Positions 54,029 to 63,291 of a DNA stretch of 64,000 nt are shown here, one piece after another. Made by a program: the position numbers and the translations under genes. Within the stretch, counting starts at the first letter, position 1. Each line of letters opens with the position of its first letter. Origin of the DNA: Endobacterium cereale. Lineage in GTDB: Bacteria; Pseudomonadota; Alphaproteobacteria; Rhizobiales; Rhizobiaceae. A model generated the notes under the pieces. That model was not told the DNA's origin. It did no database searches and was given only the letters and a program-made list of their open reading frames with translations. The DNA is taken from contig NZ_WIXI01000046.1 in assembly GCF_009617585.1 (NCBI RefSeq), forward strand, positions 62,001 to 126,000, in the 5' to 3' direction.

Positions 54029-55687
54029 TCAACCGAACAGCGCGAAGCTGCTCTTCACCGTCGTCCAGACACCCCAGAGAAGCGGGATACCGACAACGGC
54101 CCAGGCAAATACAGCCTTGGCGTCGAGACCACCGGTGCCGATACCGAACGAGCCGGTCGGGCCAGAGTTGGCAGCAGCCGTCTTGGCCTGCAGCGAAGCA
54201 ACTTCTTCGTCCGACATGAACCACTTGTCACCAAGCGGGCGCACCAGGAAGTTGGCAACGAGACCGAGAGCCAGCATGCCGGCAAGGATGTACATCGTGC
54301 CGGTATAAAGTTCCGGACCCGGTGCAACACCTGCACTGATCTGCGCTTCGCGGATGTAGTTGACGACGACCGGGCCAAGAATGCCGGCGGTTGCCCATGC
54401 GGTCAGCAGACGGCCATGGATGGCGCCGACGAACTGCGTGCCAAAGATGTCGGCAAGATAGGCCGGCACCGTGGCAAAACCACCGCCATACATCGACAGG
54501 ATGATGCCGAAGGCCAGCACGAAGAGTGCCTTGTTGCCCATGTCGGCAAAGGTCGGAGCAAGCGTGTAGAGGATGATGCCGAGGATGAAGAACGTGTAAT
54601 AGGTATTCTTGCGACCCAGCTTGTCCGACAGCGATGCCCAGACGAAACGGCCACCGATGTTGAACAGCGAAATCAGACCGGTGAAACCGGCGGCAATCGC
54701 TGCGATCTGTGTCTTCTGGCCAGCGTCAAGCTGCGAGAAGGTCAGGTCAGGAAGGCCGATCAGCGAACCGGCGAAGATTTCCTGCAGCATCGGCGAAGCC
54801 ATGCCGATAACACCGATACCAGCGGAGACGTTCAGGCAGAGAACGGCCCAGATCAGCCAGAACTGCGGCGTCTTGTGCGCATCGCGCAGGTGGACATGCT
54901 TGCTGGTGATCATGGTCGACTTGGAAGCCGGAGGTGTCCAGCCTTCCGGACGCCAGCCGGCCGGCGGGATGCGGTAGCCGAAAGCGCCGCCCATCATGAA
55001 GACGAAGTAGATGACGGCCATAACCACAAACGTCTGCCATACACCGATCGATACATCCGTCTTGAAGAAGTTCATCAGCAGGTTGGCAAGCGGTGCACCG
55101 ATCATGGCGCCACCACCGAAGCCCATGATGGCCATGCCGGTTGCCATGCCACGACGGTCAGGGAACCATTTGATCAGGGTCGAGACCGGGGAAATGTAAC
55201 CGAGGCCGAGGCCGATACCGCCGATGACACCGGCACCGACCCACATCAGCCAGAGCTGATGGGTCATGACGCCGAGAGCGGCAACGAGAATACCACCGCA
55301 CCAGCAAAGAGCCGATACGAAGCCAGCCTTGCGCGGACCGACCTTTTCAAGCCAGCCGCCCCAGATGGCAGCCGAACAGCCAAGCAGAACGAAGAACAGG
55401 GTGTAGATCCAGCCAAGATCCGAAACGCGCCAGTTGCACTCGGTGGTGAACAGGGCCGATACGAGATTCATGCTGGCGCAGGCGGCGTCCGGCGTGCCGG
55501 GGAGCGCCTTGGTCAACGGCAGCCAGAAAACGCTGAAGCCGTAAGCCATGCCGATGCAAAGATGGATTGCCAATGCTGCCGGCGGTACGAGCCAGCGATT
55601 AAAACCTGGTTTTGCGATAATGCGTTCGCGGTCGAGAAGACCGGCATTGCCTGCGGACGCTTCGCCCGCAGCTGATGCAACTGCCAT
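54029..55687 (-). CDS. OFA family MFS transporter (oxalate/formate antiporter-like)
   Basis: A 552-residue major facilitator protein with about 12 transmembrane helices in two halves, an extra cytoplasmic loop near residues 240-270 and a C-terminal pair of helices. The block GGIGLGLGYISPVSTLIKWF and DRRGMATGMAIMGFGGGAMI in helix 4-5 is typical of the OFA family, whose known member OxlT exchanges oxalate and formate. Its place right after the formate dehydrogenase genes supports formate or oxalate transport, by inference. The ATG at 55687 has GGGAGGA seven bases upstream; the ATG two codons earlier touches that site. Confidence 0.87.
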   Translation of the reverse strand: MAVASAAGEASAGNAGLLDRERIIAKPGFNRWLVPPAALAIHLCIGMAYGFSVFWLPLTKALPGTPDAACASMNLVSALFTTECNWRVSDLGWIYTLFFVLLGCSAAIWGGWLEKVGPRKAGFVSALCWCGGILVAALGVMTHQLWLMWVGAGVIGGIGLGLGYISPVSTLIKWFPDRRGMATGMAIMGFGGGAMIGAPLANLLMNFFKTDVSIGVWQTFVVMAVIYFVFMMGGAFGYRIPPAGWRPEGWTPPASKSTMITSKHVHLRDAHKTPQFWLIWAVLCLNVSAGIGVIGMASPMLQEIFAGSLIGLPDLTFSQLDAGQKTQIAAIAAGFTGLISLFNIGGRFVWASLSDKLGRKNTYYTFFILGIILYTLAPTFADMGNKALFVLAFGIILSMYGGGFATVPAYLADIFGTQFVGAIHGRLLTAWATAGILGPVVVNYIREAQISAGVAPGPELYTGTMYILAGMLALGLVANFLVRPLGDKWFMSDEEVASLQAKTAAANSGPTGSFGIGTGGLDAKAVFAWAVVGIPLLWGVWTTVKSSFALFG

Positions 55688-55764
55688 GCGCATTCCTCCC
55701 TCTGGGAAAATAAGTGTTTCAAGTCACGAACACGCCCAACTCTCTCCCACCCGGCCGCATGACT

Positions 55765-56055
55765 TTATGCGGTGTCCCCCGGGGCCGGGAATTGAGCTTG
55801 CACCTTTTCGTCGCACCCTGTGCGGCGGATCAGCGCAGACGCGTCCTTGACGATTGCCATTAAACCGTCGCCGCCATTATCGATATGGGCAAAAAGCTGC
55901 TGACGCATCCGAGGCTCCCAAAACTTGTTGATATGTGTCGCCACCCCCTCAATTTGGGTATTTTTGGGCTGGGATAAAAAGAAAGTACCTATCTGATTTG
56001 CCATGCGAATCAGTTTTTCAGGTTTTTGGTCGCTCAAATCTGTTTCATGAGACAT
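55765..56055 (-). CDS. fdsD: Formate dehydrogenase subunit delta
   Basis: A 96-residue small subunit of the soluble NAD-dependent molybdenum formate dehydrogenase. The family block KLIRMANQIGTFF and the C-terminal half HINKFWEPRMRQQL are clear. FdsD is needed for a stable, active complex in Cupriavidus and Rhodobacter, possibly as a binding or maturation factor. Its start overlaps the fdhD end by 11 bases. The longer frame upstream lies inside fdhD and was rejected. Confidence 0.9.
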   Translation of the reverse strand: MSHETDLSDQKPEKLIRMANQIGTFFLSQPKNTQIEGVATHINKFWEPRMRQQLFAHIDNGGDGLMAIVKDASALIRRTGCDEKVQAQFPAPGDTA

Positions 56056-56896
56056 CGGTTTCAGCCTCGAATCGAATACGGTTGGGGTGAGTAAAGACTT
56101 CGAAATCCTCGCCACGAGACAGGGCCACCAGCGTCATGCCGGCAGCATTTGCTGTGCGGATGGCAAGCGCCGTCGGCGCCGAAATGGCAATCAGGACGGG
56201 CGAACCGAGAATGGCCGCCTTCTGCACCATTTCGACCGAGATGCGACTGGTAACGACAACCACGCCATCACGTCCTTGACGTCCCGAGCGCAAAACGGCG
56301 CCAGAGAGCTTGTCGAGTGCGTTGTGCCGGCCGACATCCTCACGAACGGCGATCAAGCCCTCGCCGGGAATGAAAAAACCTGCCCCGTGAACGGCTCGCG
56401 TTTCCGCATGCAGCGGCTGTGCCTCATTCAGTGCGGAACTGGCGGTCGCGATGTCCGCTGGAGACAGAAGCATCTCCACGGCGGAAACATCCGGCACCGG
56501 CCGAATGGCCTGCTCGATCGACTCGATTCCGCAGAGACCGCAGCCGACCGGGCCCGCCATATGCCGGCGACGGGCGCGAAGCGCGTCCTCCTTGTCTTCC
56601 GCCAATGTCACCTGAACATCGATGCCGTCGCCTTCCTGCAGAAGCTCGATCGCCTCGATCTCTGCCGGCGACGCGATAATACCCTCGGTCAAACTGAAGC
56701 CCGTGGCAAAATCCTCCAGATCCGCCGGCGTACCCATCATCACCGCATGACTGGAACCGCCATAGGAAAAGGCGATCGGCACTTCCTCGGGAACAGACCG
56801 AACAGCCTCGCGCACCAAGCCATCGCGAAAAATCGTCTGCGGTGCGGCAGCGGTCGGCGCAATGCGGATATTCGAGTTCTGTTCGGCGGTCGACAT
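56045..56896 (-). CDS. fdhD: Formate dehydrogenase accessory sulfurtransferase FdhD
   Basis: A 283-residue protein that delivers sulfur from a cysteine desulfurase to the molybdenum cofactor of formate dehydrogenase, without which the enzyme is inactive. The conserved cysteine loop GCGLCGIES is near residues 118-126, and GEGLIAVREDVGRHNALDK and VVVTSRISVEMVQKAA are the diagnostic blocks. The start at 56896 (MSTAEQN) has an AGGA site; in-frame Met codons at 56974 and 57001 have no good site. It lies 145 bases after fdsA and overlaps fdsD. Confidence 0.92.
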   Translation of the reverse strand: MSTAEQNSNIRIAPTAAAPQTIFRDGLVREAVRSVPEEVPIAFSYGGSSHAVMMGTPADLEDFATGFSLTEGIIASPAEIEAIELLQEGDGIDVQVTLAEDKEDALRARRRHMAGPVGCGLCGIESIEQAIRPVPDVSAVEMLLSPADIATASSALNEAQPLHAETRAVHGAGFFIPGEGLIAVREDVGRHNALDKLSGAVLRSGRQGRDGVVVVTSRISVEMVQKAAILGSPVLIAISAPTALAIRTANAAGMTLVALSRGEDFEVFTHPNRIRFEAETDVS

Positions 56897-57041
56897 GAGA
56901 GGCATCCTGTGCGCGGAAAGGTGTAGTCTCTCGACTGCCACTTCCTGTTTCTTGATGCCGGTCAAAATAGTCATCGGTGCCGCCCACGCAACGGGCGGCA
57001 CGTCATTCCTGCAGAATGACAGGAAGCCGGAAGAAATCTCC

Positions 57042-59921
57042 TCATTCAGCCGCTTCCAGCTTGCCGGCGATACGCCGTGAACGCCGGGACAGCTCCTCGT
57101 AATCCTCCTGCCATCCGGTCGGGCCGTTGGATGGCGACACCTGCACCGCCGTCACCTTGTATTCCGGGCAATTGGTCGCCCAGTCGGAAAAATCCGTGGT
57201 GATGACATTGGCCTGCGTGTCCGGGTGGTGGAAGGTCGTATAAACGACGCCCGGCGCCACGCGATCGGTGATCAGTGCCCGAAGAGACGTATCACCGGAA
57301 CGGCTGGCAAGCTTGATCCAGTCGCCATCCTTGATACCGCGCTGCTCGGCATCATGCGGATGGATTTCCAGACGGTCTTCGGCATGCCAGGCGACGTTTT
57401 CCGTGCGCCGCGTCTGCGCCCCGACATTATATTGCGACAGAATGCGGCCGGTGGTCAGCAGAAGCGGAAAACGCGGCCCGGTCCGCTCGTCGGTCGCGAC
57501 ATATTCGGTGCGGATAAACTTGCCCTTGCCACGGACAAAGCCATCGACATGCATGATTGGCGAGCCAGTGGGGAATTTCTCGTTGCACGGCCACTGAACC
57601 GAACCCATCTTTTCGAGATAGTCGTAGGAGACCAGCGCAAAACTCGGCGTTGTCGCGGCAATCTCGTCCATGATCTGCGACGGGTGGCTGTAATTCCAGC
57701 TCAGCCCCATAGCCTGCGCCAGTTTCTGGGTCACTTCCCAGTCGGCATAACCATTCTTCGGGGTCATGACCTTTCGCACGCGGTTGATGCGGCGCTCGGC
57801 ATTGGTGAAGGTGCCGTCCTTTTCCAGAAAGGTCGAACCGGGCAGGAAAACATGCGCGTAATTGGCCGTTTCGTTGAGGAAGAGGTCATGCACCACCACG
57901 CATTCCATCGCGGCAAGACCGGCTGACACGTGCTTGGTGTCCGGGTCGGACTGCAAAATGTCCTCACCCTGGATATAGATGCCTTTGAACGAGCCTTCTA
58001 CCGCGGCATCCAGCATGTTTGGAATGCGCAGGCCCGGTTCATTGTTGAGCGTCACGCCCCACAGTTTTTCGAAAATGTCACGCGTGGCATCATCGGAGAT
58101 ATGACGATACCCCGGCAGTTCGTGCGGAAATGACCCCATGTCGCAGGATCCCTGCACATTGTTCTGGCCACGCAGCGGGTTCACGCCGACACCTGGACGG
58201 CCGATATTACCGGTGACCATGGCAAGGTTGGCGATCGCCATGACCGTCGTTGAACCCTGGCTGTGTTCGGTGACGCCGAGACCATAATAGATCGCGCCAT
58301 TGCCGCCGGTGGCAAACAGGCGGGCAGCGCCACGCACCAGACCGGCGGGAACACCTGTATATTTTTCCGTCGCTTCCGGGCTATGCGCCTCTTCCGAAAC
58401 GAAGGCCGCCCAATCCTCGAATTCCGACCAGTCGCAGCGTTCGCGAATGAATGCTTCGGCAAACAGACCTTCGGTAACGATGACATGCGCCAGCGCCGTC
58501 ATCATCGCAACATTGGTGCCGGGCAATAGCGGCAGATGGTAGGCCGCTTCCACATGCGGCGTCTTGACGAGATCGATACGGCGCGGATCGATAACGATCA
58601 GCTTTGCGCCCTGCCGCAAGCGCTTCTTCAGGCGAGACCCAAAGACTGGATGACCATCGGTGGGATTGGCACCGATGACGATCACAACATCGGAATGCTC
58701 GACGCTATCGAAATTCTGCGTGCCCGCAGAGGTGCCAAACGCTTGGCCGAGCCCATAACCAGTCGGCGAATGGCAGACACGGGCACAGGTATCGACATTG
58801 TTGTTGCCAAAGCCGGCGCGGATCAGTTTCTGGACGAGAAAGGTTTCCTCATTGGTGCAGCGCGACGAGGTGATGCCGCCGATGGATTCCCGACCATACT
58901 GATACTGGATTCGCCGGAATTCCGAGGCGATATGCGAATAGGCTTCTTCCCAGCTGACTTCACGCCAGGGATCGGAAATGTTTTCGCGGATCATCGGGTT
59001 GAAGATGCGGTCCTTGTGGCTGGCGTAACCATAAGCAAAGCGGCCCTTCACGCAGGAATGACCACGGTTGGCCTGCCCATCCTTCCACGGCACCATGCGC
59101 ACCAGTTCTTCACCGCGCATCTCTGCCTTGAACGAACAGCCGACGCCACAATAGGCGCAGGTCGTCACGGCTGAATGTTCCGGCTGGCCGATCGCGATCA
59201 CTGACTTTTCCGTCAGTGTCGCGGTGGGACAGGCCTGCACGCAGGCACCGCAGGAAACGCATTCGGAATCGAGAAAATGCTCGTGCATGCCGGGTGAGAC
59301 ACGGCTTTCGAAACCGCGGCCCTCGATGGTCAGCGCGAACGTGCCCTGCACTTCCTCGCAGGCCCGCACGCAGCGCGAACAGACGATGCATTTCGAAGGA
59401 TCATAGGTGAAGTAAGGATTGGATTCGTCCTTCGGCATCCATTTGGCGTTGATGGCGCCATCGTTGCGGGTGCGCACATGATTGTCGCCCTCATAACCAT
59501 ATCGCACGTCGCGAAGACCGACTGCGCCTGCCATGTCCTGCAATTCGCAATCGCCATTGGCGGCGCAGGTCAGACAGTCGAGCGGGTGATCGGAGATATA
59601 AAGCTCCATCACACCACGCCGGATATCCTTTAACCGGCCGGTCTGGGTGTGAACGACCATGTTCGGCGCAACCGGCGTTGTGCAGGAGGACGGGGTGCCG
59701 TTGCGTCCCTCGACCTCCACCAGACAGAGCCGGCAGGAGCCGAAGGCATCCACCATATCGGTGGCGCAAAGTTTCGGGATCTGGATGCCGGCCTCCATTG
59801 AGGCGCGCATGATCGAAGTGCCCTCCGGCACGGTGATGGCACGACCGTCAATCGTCAGCGTGACCTGTTTTTCCGAGCGCGAGGCGGGCGTGCCGTAATC
59901 GATTTCCTGAATCAGGTGCAT
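57042..59921 (-). CDS. fdsA: NAD-dependent formate dehydrogenase subunit alpha
   Basis: The 959-residue catalytic subunit, oxidising formate to CO2 at a bis-MGD molybdenum site. The N-terminus is NuoG-like: [2Fe-2S] cysteines (CATDMVDAFGSCRLC), the His-Cys cluster region (CLTCAANGDCEL), then two ferredoxin-type clusters (CIVCSRCVRACEEV and CVSCGACVQACPT), then the molybdopterin domain with its own [4Fe-4S] motif CAYCGVGC. The Mo ligand is a cysteine in NVDTCARVCHSP, not selenocysteine. The C-terminal dinucleotide domain is complete. An ideal AGGAG precedes the ATG at 59921. Confidence 0.96.
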   Translation of the reverse strand: MHLIQEIDYGTPASRSEKQVTLTIDGRAITVPEGTSIMRASMEAGIQIPKLCATDMVDAFGSCRLCLVEVEGRNGTPSSCTTPVAPNMVVHTQTGRLKDIRRGVMELYISDHPLDCLTCAANGDCELQDMAGAVGLRDVRYGYEGDNHVRTRNDGAINAKWMPKDESNPYFTYDPSKCIVCSRCVRACEEVQGTFALTIEGRGFESRVSPGMHEHFLDSECVSCGACVQACPTATLTEKSVIAIGQPEHSAVTTCAYCGVGCSFKAEMRGEELVRMVPWKDGQANRGHSCVKGRFAYGYASHKDRIFNPMIRENISDPWREVSWEEAYSHIASEFRRIQYQYGRESIGGITSSRCTNEETFLVQKLIRAGFGNNNVDTCARVCHSPTGYGLGQAFGTSAGTQNFDSVEHSDVVIVIGANPTDGHPVFGSRLKKRLRQGAKLIVIDPRRIDLVKTPHVEAAYHLPLLPGTNVAMMTALAHVIVTEGLFAEAFIRERCDWSEFEDWAAFVSEEAHSPEATEKYTGVPAGLVRGAARLFATGGNGAIYYGLGVTEHSQGSTTVMAIANLAMVTGNIGRPGVGVNPLRGQNNVQGSCDMGSFPHELPGYRHISDDATRDIFEKLWGVTLNNEPGLRIPNMLDAAVEGSFKGIYIQGEDILQSDPDTKHVSAGLAAMECVVVHDLFLNETANYAHVFLPGSTFLEKDGTFTNAERRINRVRKVMTPKNGYADWEVTQKLAQAMGLSWNYSHPSQIMDEIAATTPSFALVSYDYLEKMGSVQWPCNEKFPTGSPIMHVDGFVRGKGKFIRTEYVATDERTGPRFPLLLTTGRILSQYNVGAQTRRTENVAWHAEDRLEIHPHDAEQRGIKDGDWIKLASRSGDTSLRALITDRVAPGVVYTTFHHPDTQANVITTDFSDWATNCPEYKVTAVQVSPSNGPTGWQEDYEELSRRSRRIAGKLEAAE

Positions 59922-59931
59922 GGCGCTTCTC

Positions 59932-60147
59932 CTAGATCCCATTCTGTTCAGCCAGCGTATGCGCGACGAGCGCATTCGCATGGCCATGTCCGAGACCATG
60001 CTCAGCCTTCAGCCAAGCCACGATTTCCATATGTTTTTTGTCAGGATGTTGCCGGATCAGATCCTTCCAGTGCGCGATCGGCTTTCCGTAGGTCTTCTCG
60101 ATCGACGGAAAATAGCTCGCCGGCCCTTTGACTTTTGCGTCCGTCAT
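59932..60147 (-). CDS. DUF4287 small protein within the fds operon
   Basis: A 71-residue protein of the DUF4287 type, with a SYFPSIEKTYGKPIAHW start, an HMEIVAWLKAEHGLGHGHAN block and no membrane segment. Its start overlaps the fdsB stop by 4 bases and its end is 10 bases before fdsA, so it is translated within the operon. The classic fdsGBACD operon has no such gene at this place. A role in formate dehydrogenase assembly or stability is a guess; the family also occurs far from fds genes. Confidence 0.8.
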   Translation of the reverse strand: MTDAKVKGPASYFPSIEKTYGKPIAHWKDLIRQHPDKKHMEIVAWLKAEHGLGHGHANALVAHTLAEQNGI

Positions 60148-61700
60148 TCCGCAGCCTCCACCATCGGTGTCGGCGAAAAATCCTCTGGAAAATGCGTCAT
60201 CGCGCTCATCACCGGGTAGGGTGTGAAACCGCCTAGCGCACAGAGCGAGCCGAATTTCATCGTATTGCAAAGGTCGGCCAGCAGCGCCTTGTTCTTTTCC
60301 GGTTCGATGCCTTTGGCGATCCTGTCGACCGTTTCGACACCACGCGTGGAGCCGATCCGGCACGGCGTACACTTGCCGCAGCTTTCGATGGCGCAGAATT
60401 CCATGGCAAATCGCGCCTGCTTCAGAAGGTCTGCGGTGTCATCGAAAACGGTGATGCCGGCATGGCCGATCAGGCCGTCCTTGGCCGCAAAGGCCTCGTA
60501 ATCGAACGGCGTGTCGAACAGTGCGCGCGGAAAATATGCTCCGAGCGGTCCCCCTACCTGCACCGCCTTCACCGGTCGTCCGCTCGCCGTACCCCCACCG
60601 ATATGATCGACGATCTCGCCGAGCGACAGGCCGAAGGCAGTTTCAAACAGGCCGCCATATCTGACATTGCCGGCAATCTGAATGGGGATCGTGCCGCGCG
60701 AGCGGCCCATGCCAAAATCCTTGTAGAAGGCGGCACCCCTATCCATGATGACCGGAATGGAGGCGAGCGAGATGACGTTATTGACGACAGTCGGCCGCCC
60801 CAGAAAACCCTGCAGAGCAGGCAGTGGTGGCTTTGCGCGCACCACGCCGCGTTTGCCTTCCAGCGAATTCAGCAGCGAGGTTTCCTCGCCGCAAACATAG
60901 GCCCCTGCACCTGAACGAATTTCCAGATCGAAGGCATGCGCGGAACCCAGAACCGATGGCCCGAGAATGCCGGCCTTGCGGGCAATCTCGATCGCTTCTC
61001 TCATCGTGCCGATCGCATGCGGATATTCGGAGCGGGTATAGACATAACCCTTGGTGGCGCCGGTCGCGATGCCGGCGATGACCATGCCTTCGATCAGAAC
61101 GAAGGGATCGCCTTCCATGATCATGCGGTCAGCGAATGTAGCGCTGTCGCCCTCGTCGGCATTGCAGACGATATATTTTTGAGGCCCGGCGGCCTCCATC
61201 ACCGTCTTCCATTTGATGCCGGTCGGGAAACCGGCACCACCACGACCACGCAAGCCGCTGTCCGTCACCTGGGCAACGATTTCGGCAGGCGTCATCGCAA
61301 TGGCTTTTTCGAGGCCCTTCAGTCCCTGGTAATGCCGATAATCATCGAGCGAGAGTGGATCGGTCACGCCGCAGCGGGAGAAGGTCAGGCGGGTCTGCTG
61401 ACGAAGGAAGGGAATTTCCTTCGTCGGCCCAAGACAGAGGGGATGGTCATTGCCGGATAAAAATTCGGCATCGAAGAGTGATTTCACGTCCGAGGCTTTA
61501 GCCGGCCCGTAGGCCACGCGACCGTGTTGGGTGCGCACTTCCACCAGCGGCTCGAGCCAGAACATGCCACGAGATCCGTTGCGCACCACCCGAGCATCCA
61601 GGCCCCGGGCGGCGATCTCGTCGAGAATTGCTCTCGCCACCTTCTCAGAACCGAGCGCTAGAGATGCCGCATCCCGCGGAACGAAAATTGTTACCGTCAT
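60144..61700 (-). CDS. fdsB: NAD-dependent formate dehydrogenase subunit beta
   Basis: A 518-residue NuoF-like subunit carrying FMN, a [4Fe-4S] cluster and the NAD site. An N-terminal thioredoxin-like region (residues 1-110) precedes the NuoF core with GLRGRGGAGFPTGIKW (NAD/FMN binding), CNADEGDSATFADR and the cluster motif ESCGKCTPCRIG plus a distant Cys in GSLCALGG. It passes electrons from FdsA to NAD. It overlaps fdsG and the DUF4287 gene by 4 bases each. Confidence 0.96.
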   Translation of the reverse strand: MTVTIFVPRDAASLALGSEKVARAILDEIAARGLDARVVRNGSRGMFWLEPLVEVRTQHGRVAYGPAKASDVKSLFDAEFLSGNDHPLCLGPTKEIPFLRQQTRLTFSRCGVTDPLSLDDYRHYQGLKGLEKAIAMTPAEIVAQVTDSGLRGRGGAGFPTGIKWKTVMEAAGPQKYIVCNADEGDSATFADRMIMEGDPFVLIEGMVIAGIATGATKGYVYTRSEYPHAIGTMREAIEIARKAGILGPSVLGSAHAFDLEIRSGAGAYVCGEETSLLNSLEGKRGVVRAKPPLPALQGFLGRPTVVNNVISLASIPVIMDRGAAFYKDFGMGRSRGTIPIQIAGNVRYGGLFETAFGLSLGEIVDHIGGGTASGRPVKAVQVGGPLGAYFPRALFDTPFDYEAFAAKDGLIGHAGITVFDDTADLLKQARFAMEFCAIESCGKCTPCRIGSTRGVETVDRIAKGIEPEKNKALLADLCNTMKFGSLCALGGFTPYPVMSAMTHFPEDFSPTPMVEAAE

Positions 61701-62176
61701 CGGCCAATCTCCCCAACGATTTCGGAAAGACAGTGGTCGTCCACCCGGCCGTAAACCTCACCATCCAGCATGGCGGCTGGCGCGCAGGCGCAAAGGCCCA
61801 GACAGTAGACCGGCTCAAGCGTGACGGCGCCATCCAGTGTCGTCTGGTGAAAATCGATACCGAGCAACTGCCGCACCCGATCGGCGACACGATCACTGCC
61901 CATAGACTGACAGGCTTCGGCCCGACAAAGTTTCAGCACATGCCGGCCTGCCGGGTGGTCGCGAAACTCGTGATAGAAGGTGACGACGCCGTGCACTTCG
62001 GCACGTGAAAGGTTGAGTTCACCGGCGATCACCGGCTTCACGTCCTCCGGCACATAACCAAACTCCGCCTGGATCGCATGCAGGATCGGCAGCAAAGGGC
62101 CTTCGAGATGTTTGTGTTCGCGTACGATATCGCGCGAACGCTCGGCCATATCGGCCGCAGCGAGATGCATGTTCAT
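61697..62176 (-). CDS. fdsG: NAD-dependent formate dehydrogenase subunit gamma
   Basis: A 159-residue NuoE-like [2Fe-2S] subunit. Four cluster cysteines are in LCRAEACQSMG and YCLGLCACAPA, and an N-terminal helical domain with GPLLPILHAIQAEFGYVP and VTFYHEF precedes them. It is the first gene of the fds operon; 152 bases separate it from the regulator gene. It overlaps fdsB by 4 bases. Confidence 0.95.
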   Translation of the reverse strand: MNMHLAAADMAERSRDIVREHKHLEGPLLPILHAIQAEFGYVPEDVKPVIAGELNLSRAEVHGVVTFYHEFRDHPAGRHVLKLCRAEACQSMGSDRVADRVRQLLGIDFHQTTLDGAVTLEPVYCLGLCACAPAAMLDGEVYGRVDDHCLSEIVGEIGR

Positions 62177-62313
62177 TCGTCAGCCTCCCAACCGACTTCA
62201 GTTCATGCAAGCGAGATGCCTTCTGCCGGAGCAGACACACACCCTCCTCCGCTTACATTTGCAAAGTTTCGCAGCAGGTTAGGCGAAGGGTCAATAGGAC
62301 GATTACGTTACGC

Positions 62314-62330
62314 GATAGAACATTTCTATC
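62314..62330. promoter_or_regulatory. LysR-type palindrome upstream of fdsG
   Basis: A perfect 7-bp inverted repeat with three central bases, GATAGAA-CAT-TTCTATC. It contains the LysR consensus T-N11-A (T at 62316, A at 62328). It lies about 138-154 bases before the fdsG start and touches the stop codon of the LysR gene. It is a likely binding site for that regulator; experimental support is lacking. Confidence 0.55.
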
Positions 62331-63222
62331 AATCCGGATCGATAACGCCGAGATTGCGCGCCTCGTGCAACAGCGCCGAAACCAGCGGCGTGAACGGCTC
62401 ACGATGCGTGGCGACGAGGCCGACAACGTGGCTGGCCTTCGGCTCGACGATGGGAATAGTGCGGATCTGCGCCGAAAAACCGAATGATCGCGCGACGTTA
62501 CGTGGCATGATGCTTGCCCAGCGACCGGTGCCGACATGCGCCAGCAGTACGACCATGGAATTGGATTCCAGCATGGTACGCACATCCACACCGGCGCTGG
62601 CGAGATGCTGGTTGATGATACGGCGGTTCTGGTTGTCCGGTGTGAGCAGGCATAGGCGCAGCCCGGCCATATCCTTCCAGGTCACTTCTTTGCGATCGGA
62701 CAGCGGTGTGCCCTCTGACGTGACCAGCGTATAGTGTTCGGCATAAAGCGGCACACTGGTGACGCGACCGAGCGGTTCGTTATCGAGATAGGTCAGGCCA
62801 GCATCGATTTCGAAGTTTTCCAGCTGGCTCAGCACCTGCAGCGACGTGCGGGAGACGACAGAAAATGTCACTTCGGGATGTTTGGCCTGAAACGGTTCGG
62901 TCAGTTTCGGGATCATGGCCAGCGCCGTCGGGATCGCGGCCAGCCTTATATGCCCGGCCAACCCTTTACGGGCGGCCCGCATTTCCTCGCGCATCGTGCG
63001 GGTATCGCCGACGATACGGCGCGCCCATTCCAGCACACGCTGGCCTTCAGGAGTAAGGCCCTGGAAACGCGATCCGCGCACCACCAGACCGACACCAAGA
63101 TTTTCTTCGAGTTGCCGGATCGCCGCCGACAGCGTTGGCTGGGAAATACCGCATTCTTCCGCCGCACGTCCAAAATGCTGCTCTCGCGCCAGCGCAATGA
63201 AAAATTCCAGCTTGTCGATCAT
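62329..63222 (-). CDS. LysR family transcriptional regulator (FdsR-like)
   Basis: A 297-residue LTTR. The N-terminal winged helix (residues 1-60) has the family block FGRAAEECGISQPTLSAAIRQLEENLG, and the rest is a periplasmic-binding-like effector domain (residues about 90-295) with FSVVSRTSLQVLSQLENFEIDAGLTYL. In Cupriavidus the fds operon is controlled by an FdsR of this family; location directly upstream and on the same strand suggests the same here. The ATG at 63222 has GGAGGGAG upstream; a TTG five codons earlier overlaps that site. The effector is unknown. Confidence 0.88.
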   Translation of the reverse strand: MIDKLEFFIALAREQHFGRAAEECGISQPTLSAAIRQLEENLGVGLVVRGSRFQGLTPEGQRVLEWARRIVGDTRTMREEMRAARKGLAGHIRLAAIPTALAMIPKLTEPFQAKHPEVTFSVVSRTSLQVLSQLENFEIDAGLTYLDNEPLGRVTSVPLYAEHYTLVTSEGTPLSDRKEVTWKDMAGLRLCLLTPDNQNRRIINQHLASAGVDVRTMLESNSMVVLLAHVGTGRWASIMPRNVARSFGFSAQIRTIPIVEPKASHVVGLVATHREPFTPLVSALLHEARNLGVIDPD

Positions 63223-63291
63223 GGCCACTCCCTCCAAACAAGGGCTAGCCGGTTCTGCTTCTCAATTCAACAGCTTGCAATTGCCATAGGA

